64,000 nucleotides of DNA, from NCBI RefSeq assembly GCF_000003815.2, contig NC_049984.1, positions 21,194,864 through 21,258,863 on the forward strand. Reading direction: 5' to 3'. Made by a program: the position numbers and the translations under genes. This document shows positions 35,701-44,663 of the stretch, piece by piece. This DNA comes from Branchiostoma floridae (taxonomy: Eukaryota; Chordata; Leptocardii; Amphioxiformes; Branchiostomatidae). The number at the start of each line of letters is the position of its first letter. The first letter of the stretch is position 1. A model generated the notes under the pieces. The model made no database searches and was not told the origin of the DNA. It was given only the letters and a program-made list of their open reading frames with translations.

Positions 35701-36577
35701 ATATGGAACATGACAATGAACAATGGTCAGAAAACACGGAGAGGTCATTTACTTTTAAATATTGAATTTTGGAGAGGAATTCTGAATTTACGATATAATA
35801 GTCTACCAGGCTTGAGCCATTGTATTTGTGACATGTAAGTTTTCCCGATAGATCACCCGGTACCCGTCCATTTAAAATCACGAGGTTGGCTGCAGAGCAA
35901 AGGTCTAGGAGTTGGTTGCCATATCTGTTTACTCCTTTGTCACAGCTGGACCTAGCCTGTATATCTTCTCTTACATCTAAAATTTCATGGCTCAAACAAT
36001 CGTCGTGGATAAAGGATTCCTGAAGGGATGCTGTCCTGGCATTTAGATCACCTAAGAGTAATACGTCTCCTTGATTTGAAAATTTTGATATATCTTCTTG
36101 TAAAGTTTCAAAGACTAGGTTGTTTTCCATTTTGATAGATGAAGAATTTTCAGGGGAGAAATAGGCACATCCGACATACAAATCTCGCTCCAGACCAAAG
36201 AAATTTCTATCTAACTTGCACCAAAGAATATCTGGGTGCCCTATTGAAAGTTTTGTCACGCCTTTTGAGAACTTGTTTCTAAACATAATAACTACGCCGC
36301 CAGAATTCCTTCTGGATGATTTCTTAGCACTTCTATCACTTCTATAAAAACTAAATGAATCTATTCTAAAGTTTTCCCCTGGCTTAAGCCAGGTTTCTTG
36401 CAAGCAAATAAAATCAAAATCAGCTAAGTGGGAAACAAAATCTTCGTCTTGGCATTTTCGCCTAAGGCCGCCTTGGATATTCCAAGAACCGAATTTCAAA
36501 GCAACCTTCTGAATTGTCATACTAGTGTTACAAAGGGCGAGCTTGGCTACATTGTCAGCAGAGTGATTTTCATACAT
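32726..36577 (-). CDS. LINE ORF2: AP-type endonuclease and reverse transcriptase (1283 aa)
   Basis: The N-terminal endonuclease motifs are KFGSWNIQGG (about 28-37), FICLQETWLK, LLLGDLNART and SDHCSLS (about 284-290). The central reverse transcriptase has CFVDFRKAFDSVW, TRGVRQGCNLSPLLFNLF and the catalytic SSLLWADDLVLL (A/WADD box), then YTYLGIDIT. A C-terminal zinc-knuckle-like block reads CPSCKDGIEDEYHFLMTC. The protein would nick target DNA and prime reverse transcription of the element RNA. No stop or frameshift is present, so the copy may be competent. ORF1 ends 120 bp upstream. Confidence 0.93.
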   Translation of the reverse strand: MYENHSADNVAKLALCNTSMTIQKVALKFGSWNIQGGLRRKCQDEDFVSHLADFDFICLQETWLKPGENFRIDSFSFYRSDRSAKKSSRRNSGGVVIMFRNKFSKGVTKLSIGHPDILWCKLDRNFFGLERDLYVGCAYFSPENSSSIKMENNLVFETLQEDISKFSNQGDVLLLGDLNARTASLQESFIHDDCLSHEILDVREDIQARSSCDKGVNRYGNQLLDLCSAANLVILNGRVPGDLSGKLTCHKYNGSSLVDYYIVNSEFLSKIQYLKVNDLSVFSDHCSLSCSISTNYSPYVKQENTPANALPTKYIWDEDSHAKFTEALLAPSTLSNLQKFMNNPFPNVDNAVKEITNIITDVADKSLRKIVYRKNKKKKKKSKPWFTSSCFSLKRKVNQLAAQFSRCPWRLDIRHAYFCNLKLYKKKLKTEKRLFKERQWTNLSKLSKVNPQQFWREMKQQQLNDNDKQQEDDSITHEAWRTHFKNLNNLAENDTSDKDFHQHVIQEMPQLLNRMNNRTTIDRNNKKQTDNIINNLENQTGNPLDFEITEEEVKNGLRNLKNNKACGIDSILNEMLKYGDTKLIPSLKKLFNVILQSGNFPQVWSKSILVPIFQSGVTSNPSNYRGIAISSCVGKLFTFILNRRLQHFLENENILSPFQSGFRKDFRTSDNIFVLKTLIDQQISVPGGKLYACFVDFRKAFDSVWRNGLFYKLLSSGIGGKFFSMIKSMYSNVEFCVKTSKGLSNYFKSTRGVRQGCNLSPLLFNLFVNDLPTLLTSPSSDPVFLKDTPISSLLWADDLVLLSRSEAGLKECLKGLDKYCSLWKLSINRDKTKVMVFSKNGRAYKNQRSPFQIQGQTINITDSYTYLGIDITPSGSFNRATKQIRLKALRASFKLKSLLASNYNPSISLSLDLFNSLVKPILLYCSEVIGTNIRCRDLILNGIVEFPNENIREKVCNMLSPILGSNVHDLVLKVARTGKKSDTVACRPVLVRFKKYKDKLNVLYNSKTLANQNILLEQPTTSYEIPDLEYVLLNYCKMLLCVPRASVNAAIRGELGMFPLYVDMQTQLIKYWLRLRTLPNDRIVKKAYDTAVEHELEWTVHVQDILCRHGFQSVWLSPAVDAKHFGNIFKERLKDTFLSGWRREIKSCNKLKTYSQIKSQFILENYLSSVHNKAFAVNITKLRISSHCLEIEKGRYRNIPANQRQCPSCKDGIEDEYHFLMTCPTYSVDRQKLMDTITCKSSTPLPKTNKCTFNLLMSCPDNISSYLGQYICNALKKRESIVQ

Positions 36578-36696
36578 AATAGTGTTGACTAGCTATAGGT
36601 AATATGAAATTGTGTACCTGTATAGTTCCATGGATGTATAACTACTCACAGATTGTCCAAAGTCTTCCAATCTATGCATACCATACTGTCCGACTT

Positions 36697-38244
36697 TCAC
36701 TGCTTCAGGAAGTCCGTCAGCATATGTAACAGCTTCTCCACAGTCTGCTGTTTGTCCCGTGTGTGGTTCCAGTCGGTCCCCTGGTGGCTTGGTGCACGTG
36801 CTGGGTTCCTCGGGTACATCTGCGACGGGTCCCGTGGAGTGTTCCAGAGGGGTGGGGGGTGTTGTCCGCGCCGCATGTAGGGCTGAGTGTTTGGCATCCA
36901 CTGTGGTCTTCTTGCTGGTTTGGTGTGCTGTCTGGAGTCCATGGCTTCCTGGTGGTGCCTCAAGGTGCGCTTAACATCAGCCACCATCAACTTGACGCCA
37001 CCTGCGTCATGTTTGAGGTGGATAGCGTCCCGTGTGTACAGTGAACGGTCCTGAGAGAGAAGTCTGTGTCTGATGTAGATGAGTTTGTTGTCTTCAAGGC
37101 AGGACTGTTCGACGGAGTTGTTGTAGGTGGCTATGTTTTTGTTGAGGGTGGACTGCATGTTTGTTCCTCTCGTTAGGACTTGTGATATGGCGATGTTTGC
37201 GTTGGGGTATGACTTCTTTATACAGTCAATCAATTTGTGCGTTTGTTCAATACAGATGTCAACGCTGTCGGTTCGGTGTTTGGTGTTGTCCAAGTCGTTC
37301 GATGCCACGTGAATGATGACTAGTTCAGTGTTTTTGTCGGGGAACATGGCAGCGTTTTCTGAGGCTTTGCGGAGTGTGGTTGATTTTGTTATGGTCGAGC
37401 TTTTGTGTTTGAACATTATAGTGGGATCAACTTCATTCCATAGAGAGTCAGCAAAAACTCTCACCTGCGTCGTCGCGTTCACCGATGTTTTTGTTGTCGG
37501 GGCTACCGGGGATTGTGTGCCGGGAACTGCTGGCGGGGTTGCCGGTGGCTGGGTGTCGGTAGTTACCGGTGCCTCGCTGCTTGTGGCTCTCGGGGCACGT
37601 GGCTGTGTGTTGGCGGTTGATGGGGCCTCAGAGTCCGGGGATGTCGGTGTGGCTCTCGGGGCACGTGGCTGTGTATTGGCGGTTGATGGGGCCTCAGCTC
37701 TCGGGGCACATGGCTGTGTGTTGGCGGTTGATGGGGCCTCAGAGTCCGGGGATGTCGGTGTCTGCACGGCGGTAGAAGAGTTAGGGTGTTCTAGGCCAGA
37801 AACCACTTCCGCGTAGAGGCGCTGGATTCTGGAATCGTCCTGTTGAGAGTTGCCGTGTGCGCGACTGGTCGTCGTGCTGACAGATTGAGGTTGATTTAAC
37901 AGTAGTGTTAGCTGGGCTTGTAAAGCTTCCTGGTCAGCCTTTTGAGAAGAGATCGTTTGGGCCAGGTCTTTGGAGATTTCGCGTTGTCGCTCTAGCTTTG
38001 TGTTCAGATCTTGAATCTGTCGAGCCTGTTTCTCCACCTCTTTCTTCCTGTTTTGAACATTAGCCTTCAGGTCATTGATACACTTCTCTTGATTGTCCAT
38101 CGTGACCTTATTGCTGAAGACAAGCGACTTTAAGTCGTTCAGTTCGTCCACTAGGGAGGGTCTCGTGTACCGAGTTGCACTTTTCACTTGTTGACTTGTC
38201 TTGGGGGTCGTCTGTTGGCAGCGCGCGCCGAGAACGGCTTCCAT
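36697..38244 (-). CDS. LINE ORF1: coiled coil plus SGNH/GDSL-like esterase domain (515 aa)
   Basis: Residues about 30-115 are a heptad-rich coiled coil (KCINDLKANVQNRKKEVEKQ). Next is a Pro/Thr-rich linker with about four repeats of SEAPSTANTQP.APRA. The SGNH hydrolase-like domain follows: VRVFADSLWNEV (nucleophile block), VIIHVASNDLDN (N-D block) and TRDAIHLKHDAGG (D-x-x-H block). Esterase ORF1 proteins of this kind are known from CR1 and L2 elements; they bind RNA and may act on lipids. The first 137 nt overlap the upstream ORF in another frame. Confidence 0.85.
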   Translation of the reverse strand: MEAVLGARCQQTTPKTSQQVKSATRYTRPSLVDELNDLKSLVFSNKVTMDNQEKCINDLKANVQNRKKEVEKQARQIQDLNTKLERQREISKDLAQTISSQKADQEALQAQLTLLLNQPQSVSTTTSRAHGNSQQDDSRIQRLYAEVVSGLEHPNSSTAVQTPTSPDSEAPSTANTQPCAPRAEAPSTANTQPRAPRATPTSPDSEAPSTANTQPRAPRATSSEAPVTTDTQPPATPPAVPGTQSPVAPTTKTSVNATTQVRVFADSLWNEVDPTIMFKHKSSTITKSTTLRKASENAAMFPDKNTELVIIHVASNDLDNTKHRTDSVDICIEQTHKLIDCIKKSYPNANIAISQVLTRGTNMQSTLNKNIATYNNSVEQSCLEDNKLIYIRHRLLSQDRSLYTRDAIHLKHDAGGVKLMVADVKRTLRHHQEAMDSRQHTKPARRPQWMPNTQPYMRRGQHPPPLWNTPRDPSQMYPRNPARAPSHQGTDWNHTRDKQQTVEKLLHMLTDFLKQ

Positions 38245-39037
38245 GTTGTGGCTTTCCCTCTTTGTTTTTTCCAGTAGAGTTGCGAACTTTTGAAAGTGGA
38301 GTTAAAATGATGTTCTCGAGACCTCCCAACACCTTACGGAGAGTGGGCGATGTGACCAGCGACTTGGGAGTTGTGTTTTCGGATGGATTTTCTTTCTCTA
38401 GGGTCAGGTCTACCGTCACAGGCGGAGTCGTAGTTGTCTCTGTGTTGGTTTCAGTCGTAGTAATGGCGGACGCCTCATCTTGTAAATTGGTCTCCATTGT
38501 TTCAAGGTTGTTGTCTATTGTTTCAGTTCTCTCTGCTGCCAGATCGTCATTGTCATGTCCGCCATCTTGGGCGTCGCAGGATACGCCAGTTGGCCTATTG
38601 TTAACGATTTCTTTCGCTCGTGGAAAGATTTCGCTAGTGTACCAGTTTGATCCATTGCCGTGTATGAGGATTGTGCCGGTGTTGTAGAAGTGAATAGTTA
38701 CGATTTTGACGTTGTCTCCGGTCTCGGTGGGTTCAGTGACGGATAACTGTGGGCCCTTCCAGGTGAACTTGTAGCCGGTTTGTTTGCCAAACGATTCGTT
38801 GAGTATGGCTTTGGTAGCGTCTATCCACTCTGGTACACGATCTTTGGAGGTACGGAACTTTAAACTGCATACCTTCGATTTGTTGGCGTCTGTGTGATCT
38901 TCGATGATGGTTTCAAACTCGGAGATGTTCTTTGCCGATGTGTTCCACGCCTTGGTCTTGGTGTTGCCGGACCTTGTCCTGTATCGCTTTGTCTCCGGCT
39001 CAGGCGTTCCGCTGTCTCTGCTTGTTTCACGTCCCAT
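38108..39037 (-). CDS. LINE upstream ORF of unknown function (about 309 aa)
   Basis: The start is taken at MGRETSRDSGTPEPE (ATG at 39037), although the frame stays open to 39103. The N-part is basic and polar. A folded middle has KVCSLKFRTSKDRVPEWID, YKFTWKGPQLSVTE and TIHFYNTGTILIHGNGSNWY, reminiscent of a small beta-rich nucleic-acid-binding fold. The tail is acidic and Thr-rich. It overlaps ORF1 by 137 nt in a different frame, which suggests translational coupling or frameshifting. I do not recognise the domain by name. Confidence 0.7.
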   Translation of the reverse strand: MGRETSRDSGTPEPETKRYRTRSGNTKTKAWNTSAKNISEFETIIEDHTDANKSKVCSLKFRTSKDRVPEWIDATKAILNESFGKQTGYKFTWKGPQLSVTEPTETGDNVKIVTIHFYNTGTILIHGNGSNWYTSEIFPRAKEIVNNRPTGVSCDAQDGGHDNDDLAAERTETIDNNLETMETNLQDEASAITTTETNTETTTTPPVTVDLTLEKENPSENTTPKSLVTSPTLRKVLGGLENIILTPLSKVRNSTGKNKEGKPQHGSRSRRALPTDDPQDKSTSEKCNSVHETLPSGRTERLKVACLQQ

Positions 39038-39214
39038 GATTAAACGATGCAACGAAATATCGCTAGAACTGATATATAGTAAATACTTGAGAACTCTAAT
39101 CAATATAAGATGTATGAAAAAACTCTGCTACACAAGCAACCGCTCTGAAATACACTTACAGGCGGAGCACAAGTGACGCGCGTCCTGTCGTGGCCGCCAT
39201 CTAATATGCCATGC

Positions 39215-39300
39215 ACAGCCATTATGTACATCCTATTCCGAGAACACCCCCAAACACTGGCGTTTACGTAAGCATTGTAGGTGACAGGTGACTGTTAGAA
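39215..39300 (+). repeat. Upstream-flank fragment of the cysteine-rich peptide units
   Basis: AGCCATTATGTACATCCTAT, then TCCGAGAACA and CACTGGCGTTTACGTAAGC, recurs at 45645-45720, ahead of gene C. The remainder of the same flank reappears at 41070-41240, ahead of gene B. The LINE and its neighbours were therefore inserted into an existing upstream flank. Confidence 0.65.
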
Positions 39301-39429
39301 GAAATCAAAGGCACATATAACCCGTGCACCTGTACTGTCATGACTGGGTATCCCTCAACAAGTGGTATCTCGGCACAGTCCTTCTAGAAGTCAACAAAGG
39401 ACAGGGTGACATATTCCAAACTTTTGGAT

Positions 39430-40110
39430 ATGCAATAGAATCCCTCTTAGAGAAGTATGACAATGAATTCAATAATGCAGGACTTAAAATGAACAAATAA
39501 AGTGGAAAAACAGAAGTTCTGGTCTTTGTTAGAGACTCCCCGAAAGCAGAAATTACAGTAAATGGAGACGCTATTGGGAGGGTTGAACAGGCTAAGTACC
39601 TGGGCTCAGTCACCGAGAATCAGGGAACAAAGCTGAGATCACGGAGAGGATCAGTAACTTAGCAGACAAGCTGCTGCCCTCCAACCAGTTCTCCGAGACA
39701 GACTATAGCTAGTCTCCAATGAAGTGAAGAAAACTGTCTTCAACACTATCTTAAAACCAGTCCTTCTGTATGGTTGCGAATCCCGGATACTCCCTAGGAA
39801 AGGCAGAAGCGGACTACAGGTTCCGGAAATGAAAGTCGCTAGCAAAACGAGGGCTGACAGACTGAGAAACATGTACCTCATAGAAACTTTTGGTACATAT
39901 CGATAGAAAAAGGCATAGAAAGAGCAGCCCAGGTATGGCTAGGGCATGTGGAAAGAATGGATGAGAGAGGAATCCCGAAGATTGCTTTCAAATATAAACC
40001 AAAGGACAAGCGCCCCTTGGGCAGATCCAGAAAAAGATGGAGGGACAACATACAGAGATGGAGATGCTGACAAAGCACAGACTGGGCAGACTACATAGAC
40101 GGGAGGAGGA
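39430..40110 (+). pseudogene. Degenerate non-LTR reverse transcriptase C-terminus
   Basis: Fragments in shifting frames read AEITVNGDAIGRVEQAKYLG, VFNTILKPVLLYGCESR, WLGHVERMDERGIPKIAFKY and RPLGRSRKRWRDNIQRW. This is the usual order after the reverse transcriptase palm in many LINE proteins (thumb and C-terminal region). Several stops and frameshifts are present and the 5' part is missing. It belongs to a different family from the intact LINE next to it. Confidence 0.8.
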
Positions 40111-40152
40111 GGGTATCTTTTTTAAAAACTTTTCCGTGTCCGCCACGGCACT

Positions 40153-40701
40153 TTATTTTATGTCAGCTCTGTACAGGGAGCATAGGGACATAAAAGTATT
40201 GTGTACATCGTCGAGTAACAATTGTCTCGGGTTATCCTTCCATCGTATCCAAGAAATATAAATTGAATACTTGGCGATAGTCAGCAATGTAATGTTACAT
40301 TTGTTATGTTCCAACAGTACATTTTTAACAGATTGATTGTCCTCAGTATTATTTATTCTACCCCAAAATTTCCTTAGTCTAGTGCATTCTAAAAACATGT
40401 GTTCATAGTTTCCCAGCTTATTGCAAATATCACAAAAAGGACTGTGCTTATTTCCAGACGTATCTCTTATTTTCCACTTGTTTAGGAGGTACCTGCAAGG
40501 AAGTATTTTATGGAGCAATTTAAGATTAAATTCTCGGACCTTGTAGTATCTGATATAACATGTCTGGGACTCCCAGATAGCTTTCCAATCAAGATTAGGG
40601 GTTACAGAATCCCAATATACCTGGGCAGTAGGTCTTACAACATTTTCCATGAGACTAACAGAATACAAATATCTACTGTTAAGTGTATCAAGTGAAATCA
40701 T
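40153..40701 (-). pseudogene. LINE ORF2 C-terminal fragment with zinc-binding motif (182 codons)
   Basis: The frame reads FNLKLLHKILPCRYLLNKWK, then FCDICNKLGNYEHMFLECTR and LRKFWGRINN. C-x2-C-x8-H-x4-C with the W..LH..L context is the zf-RVT region found behind the reverse transcriptase of L1/Tx1-type LINEs. It is open but lacks everything upstream, so it is a truncated insertion. The strand is opposite to the fragment at 39430-40110. Confidence 0.75.
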
Positions 40702-41279
40702 GCCGGAATTAAACCATACACAAGTGCCATATAATGTTTCGCGACCAGTAAAACCGTTTTCATCAGTCCAGCTATAGCCTATAGCTCTTTTGACCTACAT
40801 AAATTCACTCATCCAGTTCCTTTTGTCACTTAGCTTTCTTAACGATATATCAGATGCTACAGATTCAGAGTTTCAAAGAACAATGTGCTGTTATTAATTA
40901 ATATAAACTTAATTATTTCTTGTCTTTGTCTTGCAAAGTCTGTTTTTCCCCCTCCAAGTTCGTGCCAGGTCAAAACTAGGAGGGTATCTTCCAAGATCGA
41001 GAAGAGTGGAAAAGACGCTTTTAGATGACAGGCTCTAAGGCCTACCTGGAAAGATGTAAGTTGCAAGCTTTAAGGTGACAGGTGAAGAAAAGATGTGGTT
41101 CTTAACAGTGGAAATGCAGTGTACGTGAATGACAAAAATGTCTACTTTACTTTCCTCTTGATTCCTTTGACTTCGAAGATATTCCATAAGGCATCCATAA
41201 ACATTGTGACATCCAAAACTAGATGACTCCCACATCGATTATATGAATTCATATTTTTATCGAATAAATCCCTTATAAG

Positions 41280-41535
41280 GATAATCTAACGGTGTTTGAG
41301 AACTCTTTTCCAGGGACAGCGTTTGAAAGTTCATTTTTTCGCTTCCAGGAATTGCGGATGAAACCTTGATTCTAAAATAGAACGTGCAGCTGCCTGAGTT
41401 CCACGGTTGTTTTTCTGACCTATCTGCAAACATCGGAACGACATAAAAGTCGCTCTCCGCCCGACTTAGTTCCAGACATCTGGAGACAGGCTACACTACA
41501 AGTTTTCTTTCTTCTCTCAGCGACGAACCCTCATC
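41280..41535 (+). promoter_or_regulatory. Conserved promoter of gene B
   Basis: It contains CTTCCAGGAATTGCGGATGA (41340 on), TTCTAAAATAGAACGTGCAG, GAGTTCCACGGTTGTTTTTC, TATA-like ATAAAAG (41443-41449) and a TTTTCTTTCTTCTCTCAGCG leader just above the ATG at 41536. It is nearly identical, in inverse, to the gene A promoter over about 250 bp. Confidence 0.75.
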
Positions 41536-42414
41536 ATGAAGACCGCCATCCTGCTCCTTGTGCTGGGACTGGTAGTGGCTGATGGTAGGAAGTATTGTCT
41601 TTCTTACGTGTCTACTTCTTGCACTACTGCCCTTCCCATTAAAAATAGGTTTCATCTGGTCATATTGTTTCTTTCTGCCCATGGCCATGTGTGCAAACGG
41701 ACGTTTGGAACTGTAAAGATACAGCAGATTTTATCCCATTAACTCGACGTTTCCCATGGAAATTTCTACCCCAACAAGCCAGATAGGATGCCTTTTTTTA
41801 CCCTATACTCCTTTTTAGTCATTCTTTACAGCAGTGAGTAGCCAGGGACGAGCAGAAAATGGAACAATTCAACGGTGGTTTTCAATGGGCCTTTGCCACA
41901 ATGTTCACTTTTTACTTCTAGTTTAATACACCCTTACTCTTTCCCGTCTGAAAGCATTGTCGGACGTGGTGTGCCGGACCTTCATTGTAATATTTTCAAA
42001 CGAACCAGAGATATATGCAAGCAATGACTAATACATTCCAAAGAAACTGCAACACACGATTGAATGTCACTGTCTTACACAAAACAAAAAAGGAATGAAA
42101 TGAACAATTTAATAGGTTAATACATAAATGGACGAACTATTTCAGACTTGTATTTGGTATGAATGAAAATGTTACACTATTCTCCAGCCGCCGTGATTCA
42201 CGTGCCGAATGGAAAAGAGAAGTCCACTGGACAGGAAAGGTCCAGTCCGTGCGTAGTAGGCGCACAGTGTTACTCCGGTAATTGTGTGGCAACAATTTCT
42301 GTTGGGGGCCACACCTTCTGCTGCTGTGGTGGGCTAAACACGATGACTCTCTCCGGTGATCTCGGTGCCCTCGGCAGTCCACCCTGGTCCCACGTTCCGT
42401 GTAGCTGCAGCTAG
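41536..42414 (+). CDS. Secreted cysteine-rich peptide, gene B (91 aa, two coding exons)
   Basis: Coding exons are 41536-41584 and 42188-42414 (276 nt with TAG). The signal exon is identical in protein to A and C (MKTAILLLVLGLVVAD). The mature part starts AAVIHVPNGKEKSTGQER. Cysteines follow C-x5-C-x4-C-x11-CCC-x24-C-x-C, so the second loop is two residues longer than in A and C. Of the three, B is the most diverged after the CCC (GGLNTMTLSGDLGALGSPPW). A third, non-coding exon starts at 42615 after a donor at 42435/42436. The poly-A signal position reads AATAAC (42689-42694) instead of AATAAA. Function unknown; a host-defence role is inference only. Confidence 0.85.
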
Positions 42415-42779
42415 CTACTGAAGCTCTACTTCACGGTATGTTATCATACTACTAGAGATACTAATGCCATACTAATAGACTAATGGTTGATGATAAAAAT
42501 GCTAACATTGCAGATTTTAAAAAATATTTACTATACATTTTTTAAAACCTTCAATGCTACTATCAACAGCGTACCATGTCCGATCATCATCTCGTTCTTT
42601 CTTTGTCCTTCCAGATGCTGAAACAATGACGGAGAACACAGACCGTCGACGTCACGATGTTTTGTGTGTCTATTTTTGAATTTTCATAAATAACAAAAAC
42701 GCTCTTTCAACGCGTCTTTGTGTTTTTCCTCAAAAGTTAAGTCCGTAATTGTAGACTCTCTGTAGACTATCTGTCCAAG

Positions 42780-43330
42780 TTTCCATATCAAGCAATACGA
42801 GTACTTGAAAAGATGTTTCTCCTATCGTTTATTAGATAAGCCAGGCTAAATATAGTTTTGTAAGTCAGTAGAGTTACTCTTATCATGGAGCTTTTATGGT
42901 TGTCGACAGACGTTTGTATCTTATAAAAGCAATTTGAAGAAAATTTTTGATGGTAAATTTCAGCGTCAAAATATAACACAGAAAAATCTGGGCTTAAGTA
43001 GTTTTCCTTGAGTTTCTTACCACGACATAGTGCAGAAGGTCAGTGCGCTGACGTCATCGGTACCAGACGTGAGAAAAAGCTTAAGCCGTCAGAAACTGAT
43101 AACGTCAAACTCTATTAGTTAATGATTGTCCAAATAACTGCCTTTTAGAGACCTATGTATTGTTAGCAAACGTTAAAGTGACGATGTGAGATAACCTTGG
43201 CTGATGTGTTCCTAGGCGGACCATTAGGTGAAAGCCGCTAGGGGCGCTGTTGGATCAGGCTTGCTACGATATACTCAGTTTGCTGGTATCTGTATGTACA
43301 GATGGGATACTCGATAAGTCACATTGCACC
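42780..43330 (+). repeat. Downstream-flank module, copy 4 (behind gene B)
   Basis: CATATCAAGCAATACGAGTA, CGTTTATTAGATAAGCCAGG, GCTGACGTCATCGGTACCAG and AGACCTATGTATTGTTAGCA match the other flank copies. It confirms that B and C belong to the same duplicated unit and orientation. Confidence 0.8.
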
Positions 43331-43339
43331 GTCATTGCA

Positions 43340-44280
43340 CGTAAAGAATAGCTAGGTGTAATAAACTGAGTAACTGAAACATACATTATCAACGGTCATG
43401 CTTATATCTACCTGTTGAGGTTCCAAAATCTACATTATCGACATCATCAGCTATGCTTAATATAGTTTAGAATGTAAGAATACATACAGGTTTACAGATA
43501 GCACCCAAGTCAAAATTATCGGTGCTATGTTATCTAGAGGAGACTAGCGAGAAGGAGAAGCTTATAATTGTGTACTTGTATAACTTGTCGTTACCTCCTG
43601 CAAGTATATGACGTAATCAGACGCCATTGATTCAAGGAATAGAGTTAATTCCAGTTATGGCGGCCATTATGGATTCCCGGGGTCATCCGGGTTCATGGCA
43701 CCAGAACGAGGCTCCAGGTGGTGGCAGTTGAGCATTCTACAATATAGGCTGTATTGCAGACATAAGTATGACATCTTTGGGAGTGCATTTCACCCCTCTA
43801 AGGTTGAATACTGCACAATATATGCCTGTTATCAGTAGAAAATATTGTTTTGGACATTTGAACTCGATTTTGGTGATATTTGTTATCACTTTTTTACATT
43901 TTTTAACGGGTGGCCTGAAAACAATTAGTGTCAGTGTTTATATCATCCATGTGTGCTTTGTATTGGTCACTGTGATATAGTAGGTTTACTATTGGGATTA
44001 AACCCTACAAATACATGGAAATATGGGGATGACATGTTTGCGGGTAGAAATTTAGAAGACATTTGGCAGTTGTTCTGATGATTTATTGATGCCAAGATCC
44101 GTTCTGCAAACTACGCTCTATGGGAACATCATGCTGAACTCATGGGGAAGGTGGTGTATGTACCAGGACATGAGACCTTCAGGTTACCTCTAACTCATCT
44201 AACGGATAACATTTGGTCGTTCATATGTAAGATGGGATAAAAGATAAGCCCTACTCGTTTCACTCAGACATGCATTCGAA
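43340..44280. other. Spacer between units, no gene recognised
   Basis: AT-rich sequence with parts shared with the far flank of gene A (for example the TTGTCGTTACCTCCTGCAAG stretch near 43590 and its relative near 28240). A block around 43760-43990 is open but shows no known domain. Confidence 0.4.
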
Positions 44281-44289
44281 CGTTCACGA

Positions 44290-44535
44290 AGGAACCTTGT
44301 TTATTGCTTTCAGGAATTGTGGATGAAACCTTGGTTCTAAAATAAAACGTGCAGCTGCTACAAATCCACGGTTGTTTTGACTAAACTGGGAAGAAGGGGT
44401 AATCATGTGCGCAAACATAGGATAACGTCTGGTGACATGCTGAAAATACGTTTCCAGGAATTGTGGATGAAACCTTGATTCTAAAATAGAACGTGCAGCT
44501 ACTACAACTCCACGGCTGTTTTGGCCAAACTGCGT
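44290..44535 (+). repeat. Two orphan promoter modules of the peptide family
   Basis: CAGGAATTGTGGATGAAACC then TTGGTTCTAAAATAAAACGT occurs at 44310-44375, and TTTCCAGGAATTGTGGATGA then TTCTAAAATAGAACGTGCAG at 44450-44525. They are two copies about 140 bp apart, each with the following CTACAA.TCCACGG.TGTTTT block. Neither is followed by a TATA box or signal exon. Confidence 0.8.
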
Positions 44536-44663
44536 ATTACGGATAATCATTACATGTGCGCAAGACATGACAAGAACTTTCGTCAGACATATCATGATAA
44601 CAAAATTCCTGGAATCGGATGTTTGCAAACCCTGGGGACCAATGAAAACTATTTTTGTATTAA

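Larger units (their letters stand above)
32530..39180 (-). mobile_element. Near-complete non-LTR retrotransposon, three ORFs (CR1/L2-like)
   Basis: The element lies on the minus strand. It has an upstream ORF (38108-39037), an SGNH-esterase ORF1 (36697-38244), an endonuclease/reverse-transcriptase ORF2 (32726-36577) and a 3' UTR ending in an AATAAAG-(TTCA)n tail (32530-32560). All three frames are open, which suggests a young copy. The 5' limit (about 39180) is approximate. A 120-bp tail of the same family lies at 17002-17125. The SGNH-type ORF1 with an apurinic-type endonuclease points to the CR1/L2 group; exact clade assignment needs a reverse-transcriptase tree. Confidence 0.85.

Noticed and set aside
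37313-37816. 167-codon plus-strand ORF
   Set aside because: It is the antisense shadow of the repeated linker of LINE ORF1; the same holds for 38175-38687 and the other plus-strand ORFs over 32.7-39.1 kb.
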